A stretch of 64,000 bases of DNA from an uncultured Muribaculum sp. (GCA_910589555.1 CAJUTE010000009.1:1-64000); one strand, 5' to 3'. Positions 1-9,027 are shown, counted from the first letter of the stretch. Numbers and translations are program-made. The notes: generated from the letters alone by a model not told the origin.

Positions 1-1836
1 GGGTGTCTCATAGATGTTCCATCGCTGCTCCACTTCCCAGTTTTTCTTAAGCACGATTTTTTTCGGGCAGTAATACACCTCCTCGGGTTGTATGCTATCG
101 AGGATGCCTGTATCGTATTTCCCGTTGTTGTTGCGGTCGATGTACAGACGTGCGTAATACTCTCCGGCTTGCATATAGGGGAACACCGCCTCGCCGTTGA
201 CCACCGGGGCTGAAGCGATCGGCTTGTCGCCCTTGTCGAGCACTTCGATAATCGCTGAGTCGCTTACTCCTGTCACCGAGAAGTATAGCGGGGAGTAATC
301 TTCGTTCTTACGCACTGTAAGCTCATGGGAGAACTGCCGGTTGACATCATGATATATGTCGACTATCGCGCCTGAATCGGCAGTGAAACGGTATTTCGCT
401 CCCGGTTCCCACTTGTAGTCCATTTTGTAGCTCATCAGTCCGAGCGAATCCACTTTCACTATCGGCGGCACCGGAATAGTGTCCCAAAGAGTGTCGACCT
501 GTAGCTCAAGATGCAGCAGGTCATGGTATATGGTGTCGAGCGGTTGCATGAACTTGAAGTATAGCGGGGCATATACCTCTTGTGTGCCGCCTCCGGGAAC
601 GGTGATTTTCAATGCTTTCTTTTTAGCCTCTTCGGCATCCATCTCGGCTTTTATGGAGTCGATGTCCTCGCCCTTTTTTTCAGCTCGCTTCACGCGCTTT
701 TCCCAGTCTTTAGCTGCTTGTTCTTTCTGCCGGGCTTCTTCACGCGCTCCTTTGAACAGCACACGAAGCGTGTCGATGCCCCACACGAGCTCTTGGTTGG
801 GATCGGTGCGGTTGTACCCCAACGCTATCATCAGGGTGTCCTGCTTGATGAGGGTGGTGTCGGTTATGAAATATTCGAGGGTGTCAAGCGTGGCTACAGT
901 GTTCAGCTTAGCCCACTCCGCTATGTCCATGTCAGATTGCGGTCCGTTGAGGAGTGTTATTTGCGGCAGCGAGTCGGCAGGAGCTGAGAATTGTATCGTG
1001 AGGCGTTTTCTGTCGGGACGCTGGTAGTCTTTGAGATACTGTGCGAGGTTGCCCTCGTTGAACCATGTGAGCAGAATGTCGTTGGGCAGATATTCAGTCA
1101 CGGTGTGGTTGATGATTGTGTCGGTGCCGTTTTCAAGACGCAGTGTGTCGACATGAGTGTCGGAGGTGACCGATGGTGATATTGTCACATCGTAGAAAGC
1201 GACATCTTCCGACGGATCCCAATGATAGTCGCGGTTCACGTCGTTGATGGCGTATATGCGGTAAGCGCCGGGGTGAAGACCTCGGATGGTGAATTGACCC
1301 TGCTGGTTGGTGCGAGCGATGCGCTCAAGCGGCAAAGTCCTGACGGCGGTGTCAGAGAGGTTGCTGTAGACACCCACGAGCATTCCCTGTGCCGGCTCGA
1401 GTGTGCGTGCCTCAAATACCATTCCCGACACTTGCATCGAGTCGATGGAGTCGCCGGTGGAGAAGTCGATGGCAAATCCGTCAAGCTCGTTGGACTCGTT
1501 CAGGTCCTGTATTGCATCGGAGAAGTCGATGGTATAGGTCATGTCGGGGATCAAGGTGTCGCGCAGCTCCACGGTCACTTTTTTCCCGTTGGCGGTGACC
1601 GACGGGATGTTTTTTTGTGCCGGCGAAACCACAACCTTGTTCATGACATCCTGCACCTGCACATTTTCATTGAATGTGACGGTGATTTTATTGCCTTTAA
1701 AATTGGTGCTGCCTATTTCCGGGTTGCCCCCTACATATTCAGGCGGGTCAATGTCATAGTCTCCTCCTGTGGGGCGCCCTATGGAGGCGCACGCCGCCAG
1801 GATTATCCCGACAGGAGCGGCTACAAGCCATCTCAT
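1..1836 (-). CDS. Ig-like (SbsA-type) domain lipoprotein, C-terminus outside window
   Basis: Open reading frame on the minus strand runs without a stop to the window edge, so only the N-terminal 612 residues are visible. It starts with a lipoprotein signal peptide (MRWLVAAPVGIILAAC; lipobox LAAC), followed by an Ig-like region of the SbsA/Big_5 kind (about residues 30-120) and then a long beta-rich body with prealbumin-like repeats. A nine-codon-longer start at 1863 exists, but a promoter -7 element ends only 7 nt before it, so the downstream ATG at 1836 is preferred; it also gives the cleaner signal peptide. Such proteins are common surface or periplasmic lipoproteins of Bacteroidota with no assigned function that I know of. 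A lysine/glutamate-rich helical insertion lies about residues 360-400. Confidence 0.85.
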   Translation of the reverse strand, partial: MRWLVAAPVGIILAACASIGRPTGGDYDIDPPEYVGGNPEIGSTNFKGNKITVTFNENVQVQDVMNKVVVSPAQKNIPSVTANGKKVTVELRDTLIPDMTYTIDFSDAIQDLNESNELDGFAIDFSTGDSIDSMQVSGMVFEARTLEPAQGMLVGVYSNLSDTAVRTLPLERIARTNQQGQFTIRGLHPGAYRIYAINDVNRDYHWDPSEDVAFYDVTISPSVTSDTHVDTLRLENGTDTIINHTVTEYLPNDILLTWFNEGNLAQYLKDYQRPDRKRLTIQFSAPADSLPQITLLNGPQSDMDIAEWAKLNTVATLDTLEYFITDTTLIKQDTLMIALGYNRTDPNQELVWGIDTLRVLFKGAREEARQKEQAAKDWEKRVKRAEKKGEDIDSIKAEMDAEEAKKKALKITVPGGGTQEVYAPLYFKFMQPLDTIYHDLLHLELQVDTLWDTIPVPPIVKVDSLGLMSYKMDYKWEPGAKYRFTADSGAIVDIYHDVNRQFSHELTVRKNEDYSPLYFSVTGVSDSAIIEVLDKGDKPIASAPVVNGEAVFPYMQAGEYYARLYIDRNNNGKYDTGILDSIQPEEVYYCPKKIVLKKNWEVEQRWNIYETP

Positions 1837-1870
1837 CTTTCCCGATTCATTCCATTTGCTCATATTGCCA

Positions 1871-1901
1871 CAAAGTTACGCTTTTCCACAAAATCGGCAA
1901 A
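1871..1901 (-). promoter_or_regulatory. sigma-ABfr promoter for Ig-like lipoprotein
   Basis: Minus strand: TTTG at 1901-1898, 19-bp spacer, TAACTTTG at 1878-1871. Both elements match the Bacteroidota consensus exactly. Predicted start of transcription is at about 1864, which decides the start codon of the gene below it. Confidence 0.75.
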
Positions 1902-2028
1902 ACACCTGAGCAAAATATGAGTGTGTTTTAGGCAGTTTTGGAGGCTTGGCGGGCGTATCGGTGATTTTGGTAGCAAGAAACTCTAAACTGGTAGGTGAAA
2001 ATTGGAATGAAGTCGGTTATTTTGCACT

Positions 2029-2871
2029 ATGAAAAGAATATATCTAACCTTAGTTCTATTAATGACATTAGTTATGGCTAATTCTCAAAATCCCGCTAAA
2101 CTGACTGATAAACCGTCGGAAATCAAGCAGACTGCCGGACGGAGTCAGTTGGGTGAGTTTGCTCCTAAATTCGCTCAGCTCAATGATGATGTGCTGTTTG
2201 GCGAAGTGTGGAGCCGCACTGACAAACTTGCGTTGCGTGACCGCAGCATTGTCACCGTCACCGCTCTTGTGAGCAGCGGCATCATCGACTCGTCGCTCAC
2301 GTTCCACTTGCAGGAAGCGAAAAAGAATGGGGTGACACGCACGGAAATTGCCGAGATTCTGACTCAAGTGGCATTTTATGCCGGTTGGCCCAAGGCATGG
2401 GGAGCTTTCCGCCAGGCGAAAGAGGTGTGGAATGATGAGACGGCGGCTGCCGACGAGCGCGAGAGCTTTGAACGCGAGATGATATTTCCCATCGGTGAGC
2501 CTAATGACGCTTATGCCAAGTATTTCATCGGGCAGAGTTATCTCGCCCCGATTTCAACCGAGCAGATCAATATCGCCAATGTGACTTTTGAGCCCGGTTG
2601 CCGCAACAATTGGCATATACATCATGCCACGAAAGGGGGCGGACAGTTGCTCGTGTGTGTTGCCGGCGAAGGCTGGTATCAGGAGTGGGGTAAACCCGCG
2701 CGCAAGCTTCTGCCCGGCGATGTGGTGAATATTCCCGCAAATGTGAAGCATTGGCATGGCGCGGCTAAGGACAAGTGGTTTGCCCATCTTGCCATGTCGC
2801 CTACCGGGGAGAATGTGTCAAATGAATGGCTTGAGCCTGTTGACGATACCGATTACAACGCTCTTCCATGA
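2029..2871 (+). CDS. exported carboxymuconolactone decarboxylase-like / cupin fusion protein
   Basis: 280 residues. A signal peptide (about residues 1-19, cut after MANSQ) is followed by an AhpD/CMD-like helical domain (about 40-130) and a C-terminal cupin barrel (about 180-265) carrying the metal-binding HIHH cluster near residue 199 and a KHWHG motif near 243. CMD-cupin fusions are frequent in Bacteroidota and are usually annotated as carboxymuconolactone decarboxylases, but true decarboxylase activity is not implied; a redox or small-molecule oxidation role in the periplasm is inference. No other gene shares its orientation nearby, so it is probably a single transcript ending at the hairpin at 2890-2916. 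An imperfect -7 sequence lies only 4 nt ahead of the ATG. Confidence 0.85.
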   Translation: MKRIYLTLVLLMTLVMANSQNPAKLTDKPSEIKQTAGRSQLGEFAPKFAQLNDDVLFGEVWSRTDKLALRDRSIVTVTALVSSGIIDSSLTFHLQEAKKNGVTRTEIAEILTQVAFYAGWPKAWGAFRQAKEVWNDETAAADERESFEREMIFPIGEPNDAYAKYFIGQSYLAPISTEQINIANVTFEPGCRNNWHIHHATKGGGQLLVCVAGEGWYQEWGKPARKLLPGDVVNIPANVKHWHGAAKDKWFAHLAMSPTGENVSNEWLEPVDDTDYNALP

Positions 2872-2883
2872 TAATCTCATAAA

Positions 2884-2916
2884 CAAGAAAAGCCACGGAA
2901 ATTCCGTGGCTTTTTT
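2884..2916. terminator. bidirectional intrinsic terminator
   Basis: Stem AAGCCACGG (2890-2898) pairs with CCGTGGCTT (2904-2912) around a 5-nt loop, with T6 on the plus strand (2911-2916) and a U-rich tract on the minus strand. It separates the convergent CMD-cupin and DUF4861 genes. Confidence 0.85.
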
Positions 2917-2933
2917 ATGCGTAAGGTGAAAAT

Positions 2934-4109
2934 TTAGAACTCTACAGTCAGCGGGGCTGATGTGGCTACGCCGCTAAGATATTTTCCCCATTCCTCCATG
3001 TTGGGGATGTTCTCCTTGTCCCAGGAAAAACCGAACAGGTATTCGAGAGTATCGGTGGGTTCGAATTTGGCATATCCGAGCACGTGTCCATGTGCCACTT
3101 TCACGCTGTCAACGCCCTGCGGGAAGAGCACGCCCAGCTGCGCGCGTCCGTTGCCTTCACGTTGCAAGGGGTCGGCGTATGCCACCCATCCCTCTTCGGC
3201 ATCCATCATCGCAGGCATCTCGTCGCGCAGAGGTATTCCGGCTATGATAGAATACGGCTTTGTGAGTCCTTCATAGCTCACCTTGCAATTGTTCAAGAAC
3301 GTGCCGGCGTCGAGGGTGATGAGGCGATGCTCGATCACGGCAGTGTCGGTGCCTACGGTTGCGGGGGTGAAAGTGAGGTCGGCAGTGAAGCGCAGCGGAC
3401 CGTTGTCAAGTATCTCCACGGTGTCCCAGCACCAGGGGTAGAATATCGAGTCATTTTCCACGAGCGCCGCTGTTCCGGCACCTAACGTGGGACCTACGGC
3501 ATAGCAGTCCATGCCGAGTCCGTTATCCCAATGGTAGGAGATTGAATGGCTGAATTCCTTGGCTTTTTCGGGGTCGACTTTTTTGAGTGAATCATGGATT
3601 GCTTTGTTTGCCGGATCGAGGTGGGTGGTGATTATCTCTTCGATTATGGGTCGTCCCACATCATGTTTCAGGAATATGTCATATCCGAAACCGCGTTCAC
3701 CTTTTTTCTGTGTTGCGGGTCCGTAGGCTCTGAATCCGGCTTTATCATTTTCCCATGACAGGTCGTCGGCACGTTCGGGATATACTCGTCCGGTGGTCAC
3801 CACGTGATATGAGCGTAGAGTGTCGCTTGGCAGGATGGAGTATGTTGCCACATCGCCTGCAGCTACAGTGGCGGGGAAAATCAGATACCCGTCATAGGTC
3901 ATCTGTGAAGGGAGCTCGTTGCCTTCGGCATCGGTCACATAGAAATATTCTGAGCCGAGGCGTTGAGCCGCAGCCGATACCGGAACTTGGACAATTTCGC
4001 CCGTACGGTCGATTTCAGAACTGTTGGTCACGGTGACTTCCATGGCGTTGCGTGATGCGCAAGCCGATGACAGCAGGATTAAGCTTGAATAAATCAGGAA
4101 ATGTTTCAT
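2934..4109 (-). CDS. DUF4861 family lipoprotein
   Basis: 391 residues with a lipoprotein signal peptide (cysteine 17 in LLSSAC). The motif DDLSWENDKAGFRAYGP near residue 115 and the beta-sandwich-like body are typical of DUF4861. Relatives often lie in polysaccharide utilisation loci for acidic or rhamnose-containing glycans, but no such locus is next to this copy. The biochemical activity is not known to me. Its own promoter -7 element lies at 4174-4167, giving a leader of about 50 nt. It converges with the CMD-cupin gene and is probably monocistronic. Confidence 0.8.
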   Translation of the reverse strand: MKHFLIYSSLILLSSACASRNAMEVTVTNSSEIDRTGEIVQVPVSAAAQRLGSEYFYVTDAEGNELPSQMTYDGYLIFPATVAAGDVATYSILPSDTLRSYHVVTTGRVYPERADDLSWENDKAGFRAYGPATQKKGERGFGYDIFLKHDVGRPIIEEIITTHLDPANKAIHDSLKKVDPEKAKEFSHSISYHWDNGLGMDCYAVGPTLGAGTAALVENDSIFYPWCWDTVEILDNGPLRFTADLTFTPATVGTDTAVIEHRLITLDAGTFLNNCKVSYEGLTKPYSIIAGIPLRDEMPAMMDAEEGWVAYADPLQREGNGRAQLGVLFPQGVDSVKVAHGHVLGYAKFEPTDTLEYLFGFSWDKENIPNMEEWGKYLSGVATSAPLTVEF

Positions 4110-4166
4110 TGTAAATTAAAAATGTTGATAGATTGAAACGGATTACAAGTTGGTTGATCTATGGTG

Positions 4167-4199
4167 CAAAGATACGAATAAGTCGAGAGCAAAACCAAA
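4167..4199 (-). promoter_or_regulatory. sigma-ABfr promoter for DUF4861 gene
   Basis: Minus strand: TTTG at 4199-4196, 21-bp spacer, TATCTTTG at 4174-4167. Confidence 0.6.
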
Positions 4200-4295
4200 T
4201 TTTCTTCGATATTACTGAGCATGAACATCCATGACATTTTTGCACGTATTTGCAGCAAGAGTGTGTGGGGATGCCGGATTGTGGACTAAAATTGC

Positions 4296-4303
4296 TAACT
4301 TTG
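4296..4303 (+). promoter_or_regulatory. -7 element for MFS transporter
   Basis: TAACTTTG is an exact -7 match, 66 nt upstream of the transporter ATG; only a poorly spaced TTG (4279-4281) stands for the -33 box. Confidence 0.5.
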
Positions 4304-4369
4304 CGCTTCAAAATGCAATCTTATCGATTATTGCAGTAGATAGTATCATTATTTTTTTGACATTTGCTT

Positions 4370-5572
4370 ATGGAAAAAGAGGATTCGCGGCAGGTGGAGA
4401 AAACCACCTTCATGGTGCTTTTTGCGATTAGCCTTGCCCACATGTTGAATGATGCGGTCCAGTCAGTTGTGCCCTCGATCTATCCTATCATAAAAGATGA
4501 TTTCGGGCTGTCGTTCGCGCAGATTGGCATTGTGACGCTTGTGTTTCAGATGACATCATCGATTTTGCAGCCGTTTGTGGGCAGGTATGCCGACACGCAT
4601 CCGAGCCCTTATGCGCTTACGCTCGGTATGTGTTTCACTTTGTGCGGACTGTTGTTGCTTGCTTTCTCCAATAATTTTATGATGATCATATTTTCGGTGT
4701 CGGTCATCGGTATGGGTTCTTCGATATTTCACCCTGAGGCGTCGCGAGTGGCTCAGCTCGCTGCCGGACGTAAGAAGGGGCTTGCGCAGTCGATATTCCA
4801 AGTCGGCGGCAATGGAGGAGGCGCGATAGGACCGCTGCTTGCGGCTATCATTGTGTTGCCTCACGGGCAGCGCTCTATCGTGTGGTTTAGCATAGCGGCG
4901 GTTGTCGGGGGCATTGTGGTGACACGCGTGGGAAAATGGTATAGCCATAAAATTGCAACCAACATGACTAAAGAGCTTAAGAAATCACGCTCGTTGCTTG
5001 CTCTTACTCCCCGGCAGATAAACCGGGCGATGCTTGTGCTTGTCATTCTTACATTTTCCAAGCAGTTTTATCTTGCAAGCATGACCAGCTATTTCACTTT
5101 CTTCCTCATTGATAAATTCGGAATGTCGATTCAGAATTCCCAGTTGTGTCTGTTTGCGTTTCTTGCAGCATCGGCTGTGGGAATCATAGCCGGAGGCGTG
5201 ATAGGGGATAAGATAGGGCGTAAATATGTGATATGGGGATCCATCCTGGGTGCGGCTCCGTTCACTCTTCTTTTGCCTTATGTGGGGCTGTGGGCTACCA
5301 TTATCCTTGCCGTCATCATAGGGTTGGTTATCTCTTCGGCGTTTTCCGCTATATTGGTGTTTGCCACTGAGCTTAAACCCGGCAATGTGGGTACTATCGC
5401 CGGATTGTTTTTCGGTCTCTCATTCGGACTTGGCGGAGTGGGTGCCGCTTTCTTCGGATGGCTTGCCGACAGGACAAGCGTCGAATTCATATTCCAGATA
5501 AGCACTCTGTTGCCGCTTTTGGGTATTGTTGCAGCATTTCTCCCCAATATGAAGCAGATTGACAAGGCGTAG
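4370..5572 (+). CDS. MFS exporter, fosmidomycin-resistance (Fsr) type
   Basis: 400 residues from the ATG at 4370; a TTG two codons upstream is less likely. About 12 membrane segments. The N-terminal AHMLNDAVQSVVPSIYPI stretch and the PEASRVA motif in the first half are characteristic of the Fsr subfamily of major facilitator proteins, proton-driven inner-membrane drug exporters. The substrate cannot be read from sequence; fosmidomycin resistance is known for the E. coli family member. It stands alone between a divergent lipoprotein gene and tRNA-Pro. Confidence 0.85.
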   Translation: MEKEDSRQVEKTTFMVLFAISLAHMLNDAVQSVVPSIYPIIKDDFGLSFAQIGIVTLVFQMTSSILQPFVGRYADTHPSPYALTLGMCFTLCGLLLLAFSNNFMMIIFSVSVIGMGSSIFHPEASRVAQLAAGRKKGLAQSIFQVGGNGGGAIGPLLAAIIVLPHGQRSIVWFSIAAVVGGIVVTRVGKWYSHKIATNMTKELKKSRSLLALTPRQINRAMLVLVILTFSKQFYLASMTSYFTFFLIDKFGMSIQNSQLCLFAFLAASAVGIIAGGVIGDKIGRKYVIWGSILGAAPFTLLLPYVGLWATIILAVIIGLVISSAFSAILVFATELKPGNVGTIAGLFFGLSFGLGGVGAAFFGWLADRTSVEFIFQISTLLPLLGIVAAFLPNMKQIDKA

Positions 5573-5625
5573 TCATTCAGTAAAGGACATAAATTGACGA
5601 AGAAAAATACAAAATGCTGATTTTT

Positions 5626-5656
5626 TTTGTCAATTAAGAAATATATCGTATCTTTG
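5626..5656 (+). promoter_or_regulatory. sigma-ABfr promoter for tRNA-Pro
   Basis: TTTG at 5626-5629, 19-bp spacer, TATCTTTG at 5649-5656; the predicted transcript starts about 10 nt before the mature tRNA. Confidence 0.8.
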
Positions 5657-5673
5657 CATCCGAAAATCGCGCT

Positions 5674-5746
5674 CGGGGTGTAGCACAGTTGGCAGCGCGC
5701 CACGTTCGGGACGTGGAGGTCGGAAGTTCGAGTCTTCTCACCCCGA
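5674..5746 (+). tRNA. tRNA-Pro (CGG)
   Basis: Cloverleaf of 73 nt: acceptor CGGGGTG (5674-5680) pairs with CACCCCG (5739-5745), discriminator A. The anticodon loop TTCGGGA lies in the stem CCACG/CGTGG, giving anticodon CGG. The T arm has loop TTCGAGT. CCA is not encoded (CTA follows the discriminator). Confidence 0.95.
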
Positions 5747-5748
5747 CT

Positions 5749-5800
5749 AATAGGTAAACTTTGGGTTTCGACCCCTCAAAAAAGTTTGCCTATTTTTTTT
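5749..5800 (+). terminator. terminator of tRNA-Pro
   Basis: Fourteen-base stem 5749-5762 pairs with 5781-5794 (one T-G wobble), followed by a run of T to 5800. Confidence 0.85.
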
Positions 5801-5843
5801 ATCCGAGAGCTGCTCCCCACACTCTCTAAATGCCGGTTGAATT

Positions 5844-6476
5844 ATGAGCGATTGTAGTGAAGTGAATCCTTGGGAAGAGATTCCGCTTGAGGATTATGAG
5901 AGTCACATGAGATTGTCGTCAGTGCAGCAGTTGCAGACGATGAACCGAATGATGCGACGTCAGTTCTCATTATGTCGGGCTGATGAGGCGATGGTGTTGG
6001 GTGTTGCCGGCGGCAATGGGCTTGAACACGTAGTTCCCGCTTGCATCGGACGAATTTATGGCGTGGACATTAATCCTGATTATCTTAAGCAATGCGAGGC
6101 GCGCTATCCGCAATTGAAAGGGGTATTGGAGTGCATCTGTGTCGACCTTGCCGATGATAATGCCTGTTTGCCTCATGCCGATTTGCTGATAGCTAATCTT
6201 CTGATTGAATATATAGGCTATGACTGCTTTTGCCGGGTAGTGGCAAAGGTGAATCCACGCTGTGTATCGTGTGTGATCCAGATTAATGTGGATGACAGTT
6301 TTGTGTCTGATTCTCCGTATCTGCATATTTTCGATGGATTGGAGCGCGTGCACCACTCGATGCAAGAGGATGAATTGACCTGCGTAATGGCTAAGATTGG
6401 ATATCGGCTGTTGGATAAAACAGAACAGCAGCTGCCAAATGGCAAAAAATTAGTGGAATTGGACTTTGTGCGATAG
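5844..6476 (+). CDS. class I SAM-dependent methyltransferase
   Basis: 210 residues. The Rossmann motif I VLGVAGGNG lies near residue 52, motif II IYGVDINPDY near 70 with the acidic residue that binds the SAM ribose, and an acidic motif near 100 (CVDLADD). The fold assignment is secure; the substrate is not recognisable. It follows the tRNA-Pro terminator by 43 nt, so it needs its own promoter, which I could not pick out. Downstream begins a 0.9-kb block without genes. Confidence 0.8.
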   Translation: MSDCSEVNPWEEIPLEDYESHMRLSSVQQLQTMNRMMRRQFSLCRADEAMVLGVAGGNGLEHVVPACIGRIYGVDINPDYLKQCEARYPQLKGVLECICVDLADDNACLPHADLLIANLLIEYIGYDCFCRVVAKVNPRCVSCVIQINVDDSFVSDSPYLHIFDGLERVHHSMQEDELTCVMAKIGYRLLDKTEQQLPNGKKLVELDFVR

Positions 6477-6618
6477 AGTCAGGCGGTAAGCGAGTGGCGA
6501 ATTTCTATGGATAGGAAGATTCAAAAATCTTTATTCGATATTATTGGTGTGGTCCGGTAAAAAATATTGACTATCAACGTATCTTTATTATCTGTATTTT
6601 TCTGAACATGTACTTATA

Positions 6619-6964
6619 GCCGTGAAACGGCAAAATAATTTAAGCACCGCCACGAGGCGATAGCCGAGGTGCGGTGTAAGGTGCACTAATGAACGGGCAT
6701 CGAAGATGTCCGCCAGTCAACACCGTATAGGCTACATTCTTTTAACAGACTCGTCCCATTCGGGACTCGTTTTTTTTGTGGTGCCTCTCCCCCGACTTCG
6801 CCGGCTCAGTCGGGGATAGAGACGGACTCGTGCCTCGCGGCACTTAGGGCAGTGGGGCTGTTAGGTTGGCGGACGTCTTCGACGCCCGTTTCGGGGTTGT
6901 GCCTTTCTCCGCACCTCGGCTATCGCCTCGTGGCGGAGCTACGATTGCAATGCCGTTTCACGGC
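6619..6964. repeat. 346-bp nested imperfect palindrome
   Basis: Three nested inverted repeat pairs: 14 nt at 6619-6632 with 6951-6964, a perfect 28 nt at 6647-6674 with 6909-6936, and about 25 nt at 6691-6715 with 6866-6890 (22 of 25 matching, most changes compatible with G-U pairing). The centre holds smaller hairpins at 6753-6766, 6790-6815 (8-bp stem) and 6830-6843. No protein-coding potential was seen. It could fold as one long RNA or DNA hairpin; its nature (structured RNA, MITE-like element, REP-like unit) is undecided. Confidence 0.75.
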
Positions 6965-6974
6965 ATTGTTTTTT
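6948..6974 (+). terminator. terminator-like hairpin at the end of the palindrome
   Basis: Eight-base stem CAATGCCG/CGGCATTG around loop TTTCA, followed by T6 (6969-6974): a textbook intrinsic terminator shape on the plus strand. Confidence 0.65.
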
Positions 6975-6978
6975 AGGG

Positions 6979-7250
6979 GCACTCTTTGCAGAGTGCGTTC
7001 GTAGTGTGGGGGCTTTCCGGGCACAGGTCGCCTGCGGCTCCCTGTACCGCGGTTATCCGTAGGCATTGCCTTTCAGGCACTATAGGCTATGTCTCGGAGG
7101 TTATGGTTGCATTGCCGTTTCACGGCATGCATATAGTTCTTCTGGGGGCGTTTTGCATTCTGCATTCAGATCAAGATGAATCTTTCAGATTCGATTATTT
7201 TTTTCGCTTATTTCCGTGCGTATATCTGCAAGGCAGAGCGGCTAAAGCCG
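6979..7250. repeat. cluster of short palindromes
   Basis: At least seven small hairpins in 270 bp: 6979-6996, 7023-7045, 7067-7079, 7113-7127, 7178-7192, 7226-7236 and 7239-7250. Several share a TTTC or TTTCA loop between different stems. The rest of the gene-free interval (6477-6618 and 7251-7363) holds nothing I can name. Confidence 0.6.
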
Positions 7251-7363
7251 ATAACGCTACGCTCGGCTACTGAGAGATTAATTTCTTTTTAGATCTCGTG
7301 ATGATGATTGGAGTGTCGGTGCGGTGCATTGGGGTGTTGGTGTGGATTATTAAATAATTTTAT

Positions 7364-7371
7364 TATTTTTG
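7364..7371 (+). promoter_or_regulatory. -7 element for GH51 gene
   Basis: TATTTTTG matches the -7 consensus 22 nt before the ATG; the -33 box is weak. Confidence 0.5.
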
Positions 7372-7393
7372 TCAAAAATTAAATTCAGATATC

Positions 7394-8938
7394 ATGAAAC
7401 AACTATCTATCGCAGCGATGACGCTTTTGTCGGCGTTTGTTTTTCCTACTGAGAGCAGTGCTGATTCCGTAATCCTGAAAATGTCGGAGATTAACCCTGA
7501 GACGGTAATCCTGCCTGAAATTTACGGGCAATTTGCCGAACATCTCGGAGCCTGTGTTTATGGAGGCTTGTGGGTGGGACCTGAATCGCCTATACCTAAC
7601 ACTGACGGTTATCGCAACGATGTGCTGCAAGCATTGCGCGACCTTAAGGTGCCTGTGATGCGCTGGCCGGGAGGTTGTTTTGCCGATGAGTATCATTGGC
7701 GTGACGGAATAGGGGCGCCTGAATCGCGTCCCACTCAGGTGAATAATAACTGGGGTGGCACTATCGAGGACAATTCTTTCGGCACTCATGAGTTCTTTAA
7801 TCTGTGCGAACTTATAGGATGCGAACCTTATCTTAGCGGCAATGTGGGGAGCGGTTCGGTTGAGGAGCTTGCGCAATGGGTGGAATATATCACTGCCGCC
7901 GATGGTCCGATGGCTCGTCTGCGCAAGGAAAACGGCAGGGAGAAGCCTTGGAAGCTGAAATATCTGGGTGTGGGCAATGAGAGCTGGGGATGCGGAGGGA
8001 ACTTCACTCCGGAGTATTATGCCGACGTGTATCGCCGCTATCAGACTTATTGCCGCAATTTTTCAGGAAACAAGCTCTATAAAATAGCATCAGGAGCGAG
8101 CGATTACGATTATAAGTGGACTGACGTGGTGATGAAAAAAGCGCATTCCCACATGAATGGAATATCGCTCCATTATTACACCGTTTCGGGCTGGGTAGGG
8201 TCGAAAGGCGCGGCTACAGTGTTCACTCCCGATGATTATTACTGGACTATGGGTAAATGCCTCGAAATCGAGCCGGTGATAGAGAAGCATATATCCATCA
8301 TGGATAAGTATGATGCCAAGAAGCGTGTAGGGCTGCTCGTCGACGAGTGGGGCACATGGTGGGATGTGGAGCCGGGAACCAATCCGGGTCACCTGTACCA
8401 GCAGAATACTATGCGCGATGCGATGGTGGCGGCATTGTCGCTGAATGTGTTCCAGCGTCACACTGATCGCGTGAAAATGGCAAACATTGCCCAGGTGGCA
8501 AATGTGTTGCAGTCGATGGTGCTTACCCGTGGCGATCAGATGGTGCTTACCCCCACCTATTATGTGTTTAAGATGTATATCCCTCATCAGGGCGCCACGC
8601 CTATACCGCTTGATGTGGTCACGACGGTGAAGGATGTGCGTGGCGACCGTAAGATAGACATGCTTCAGGCTACGGCATCGCGTAAGGACGGACGTATCAC
8701 CGTGTCGCTCGCCAATCTTGATCTTGACAATGACATGGAAGTTGATGTCCCGATTGAAGGGAAGGCACGCAATCTTGAGGGATCGATAATCTCAGCCAAG
8801 TCAATCGATGACTACAATGACTTCGGCGAGCCTGAGAAAATCACGCTCAAGCCTTTCGCCGGGGCGAAGGTAGCTAAAAATGCTATTAAGCTCACTATTC
8901 CGTCAAAGAGCATTGTTACGCTGACGTTTGACGAATAA
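7394..8938 (+). CDS. exported alpha-L-arabinofuranosidase, GH51
   Basis: 514 residues. A signal peptide (about 1-23) is followed by a GH51 (beta/alpha)8 barrel and a C-terminal beta-sandwich domain from about residue 400. The acid/base Glu196 lies in GNESWG and the nucleophile Glu318 in VDEWG; the MRWPGGCFADEYHW motif near residue 95 is typical of GH51. The enzyme would release terminal arabinofuranose from arabinan, arabinoxylan or arabinogalactan. There is no SusC/D or other CAZyme gene beside it, so it is an isolated hydrolase rather than part of a local locus. Export to the periplasm or surface follows from the signal peptide. Confidence 0.93.
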   Translation: MKQLSIAAMTLLSAFVFPTESSADSVILKMSEINPETVILPEIYGQFAEHLGACVYGGLWVGPESPIPNTDGYRNDVLQALRDLKVPVMRWPGGCFADEYHWRDGIGAPESRPTQVNNNWGGTIEDNSFGTHEFFNLCELIGCEPYLSGNVGSGSVEELAQWVEYITAADGPMARLRKENGREKPWKLKYLGVGNESWGCGGNFTPEYYADVYRRYQTYCRNFSGNKLYKIASGASDYDYKWTDVVMKKAHSHMNGISLHYYTVSGWVGSKGAATVFTPDDYYWTMGKCLEIEPVIEKHISIMDKYDAKKRVGLLVDEWGTWWDVEPGTNPGHLYQQNTMRDAMVAALSLNVFQRHTDRVKMANIAQVANVLQSMVLTRGDQMVLTPTYYVFKMYIPHQGATPIPLDVVTTVKDVRGDRKIDMLQATASRKDGRITVSLANLDLDNDMEVDVPIEGKARNLEGSIISAKSIDDYNDFGEPEKITLKPFAGAKVAKNAIKLTIPSKSIVTLTFDE

Positions 8939-8940
8939 AA

Positions 8941-8997
8941 AACAAAAACCGTATTGCCAAGGGGCTGAGTCGACTTTAAGGTTGGCACAGCCCCTTG
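8941..8997 (-). terminator. hairpin between GH51 gene and VanZ operon
   Basis: Ten-base perfect stem CAAGGGGCTG (8958-8967) with CAGCCCCTTG (8988-8997), 20-nt loop. U-rich sequence follows on the minus strand, so it best serves the operon ending at 9028. Confidence 0.6.
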
Positions 8998-9027
8998 TGG
9001 TCTGTCGCGTTTCGGATAAACACCCTC

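Noticed and set aside
6986..7273. Open frame of 95 codons inside the hairpin cluster
   Set aside because: Composition is made of palindromic repeats, no ribosome site and no recognisable protein features.
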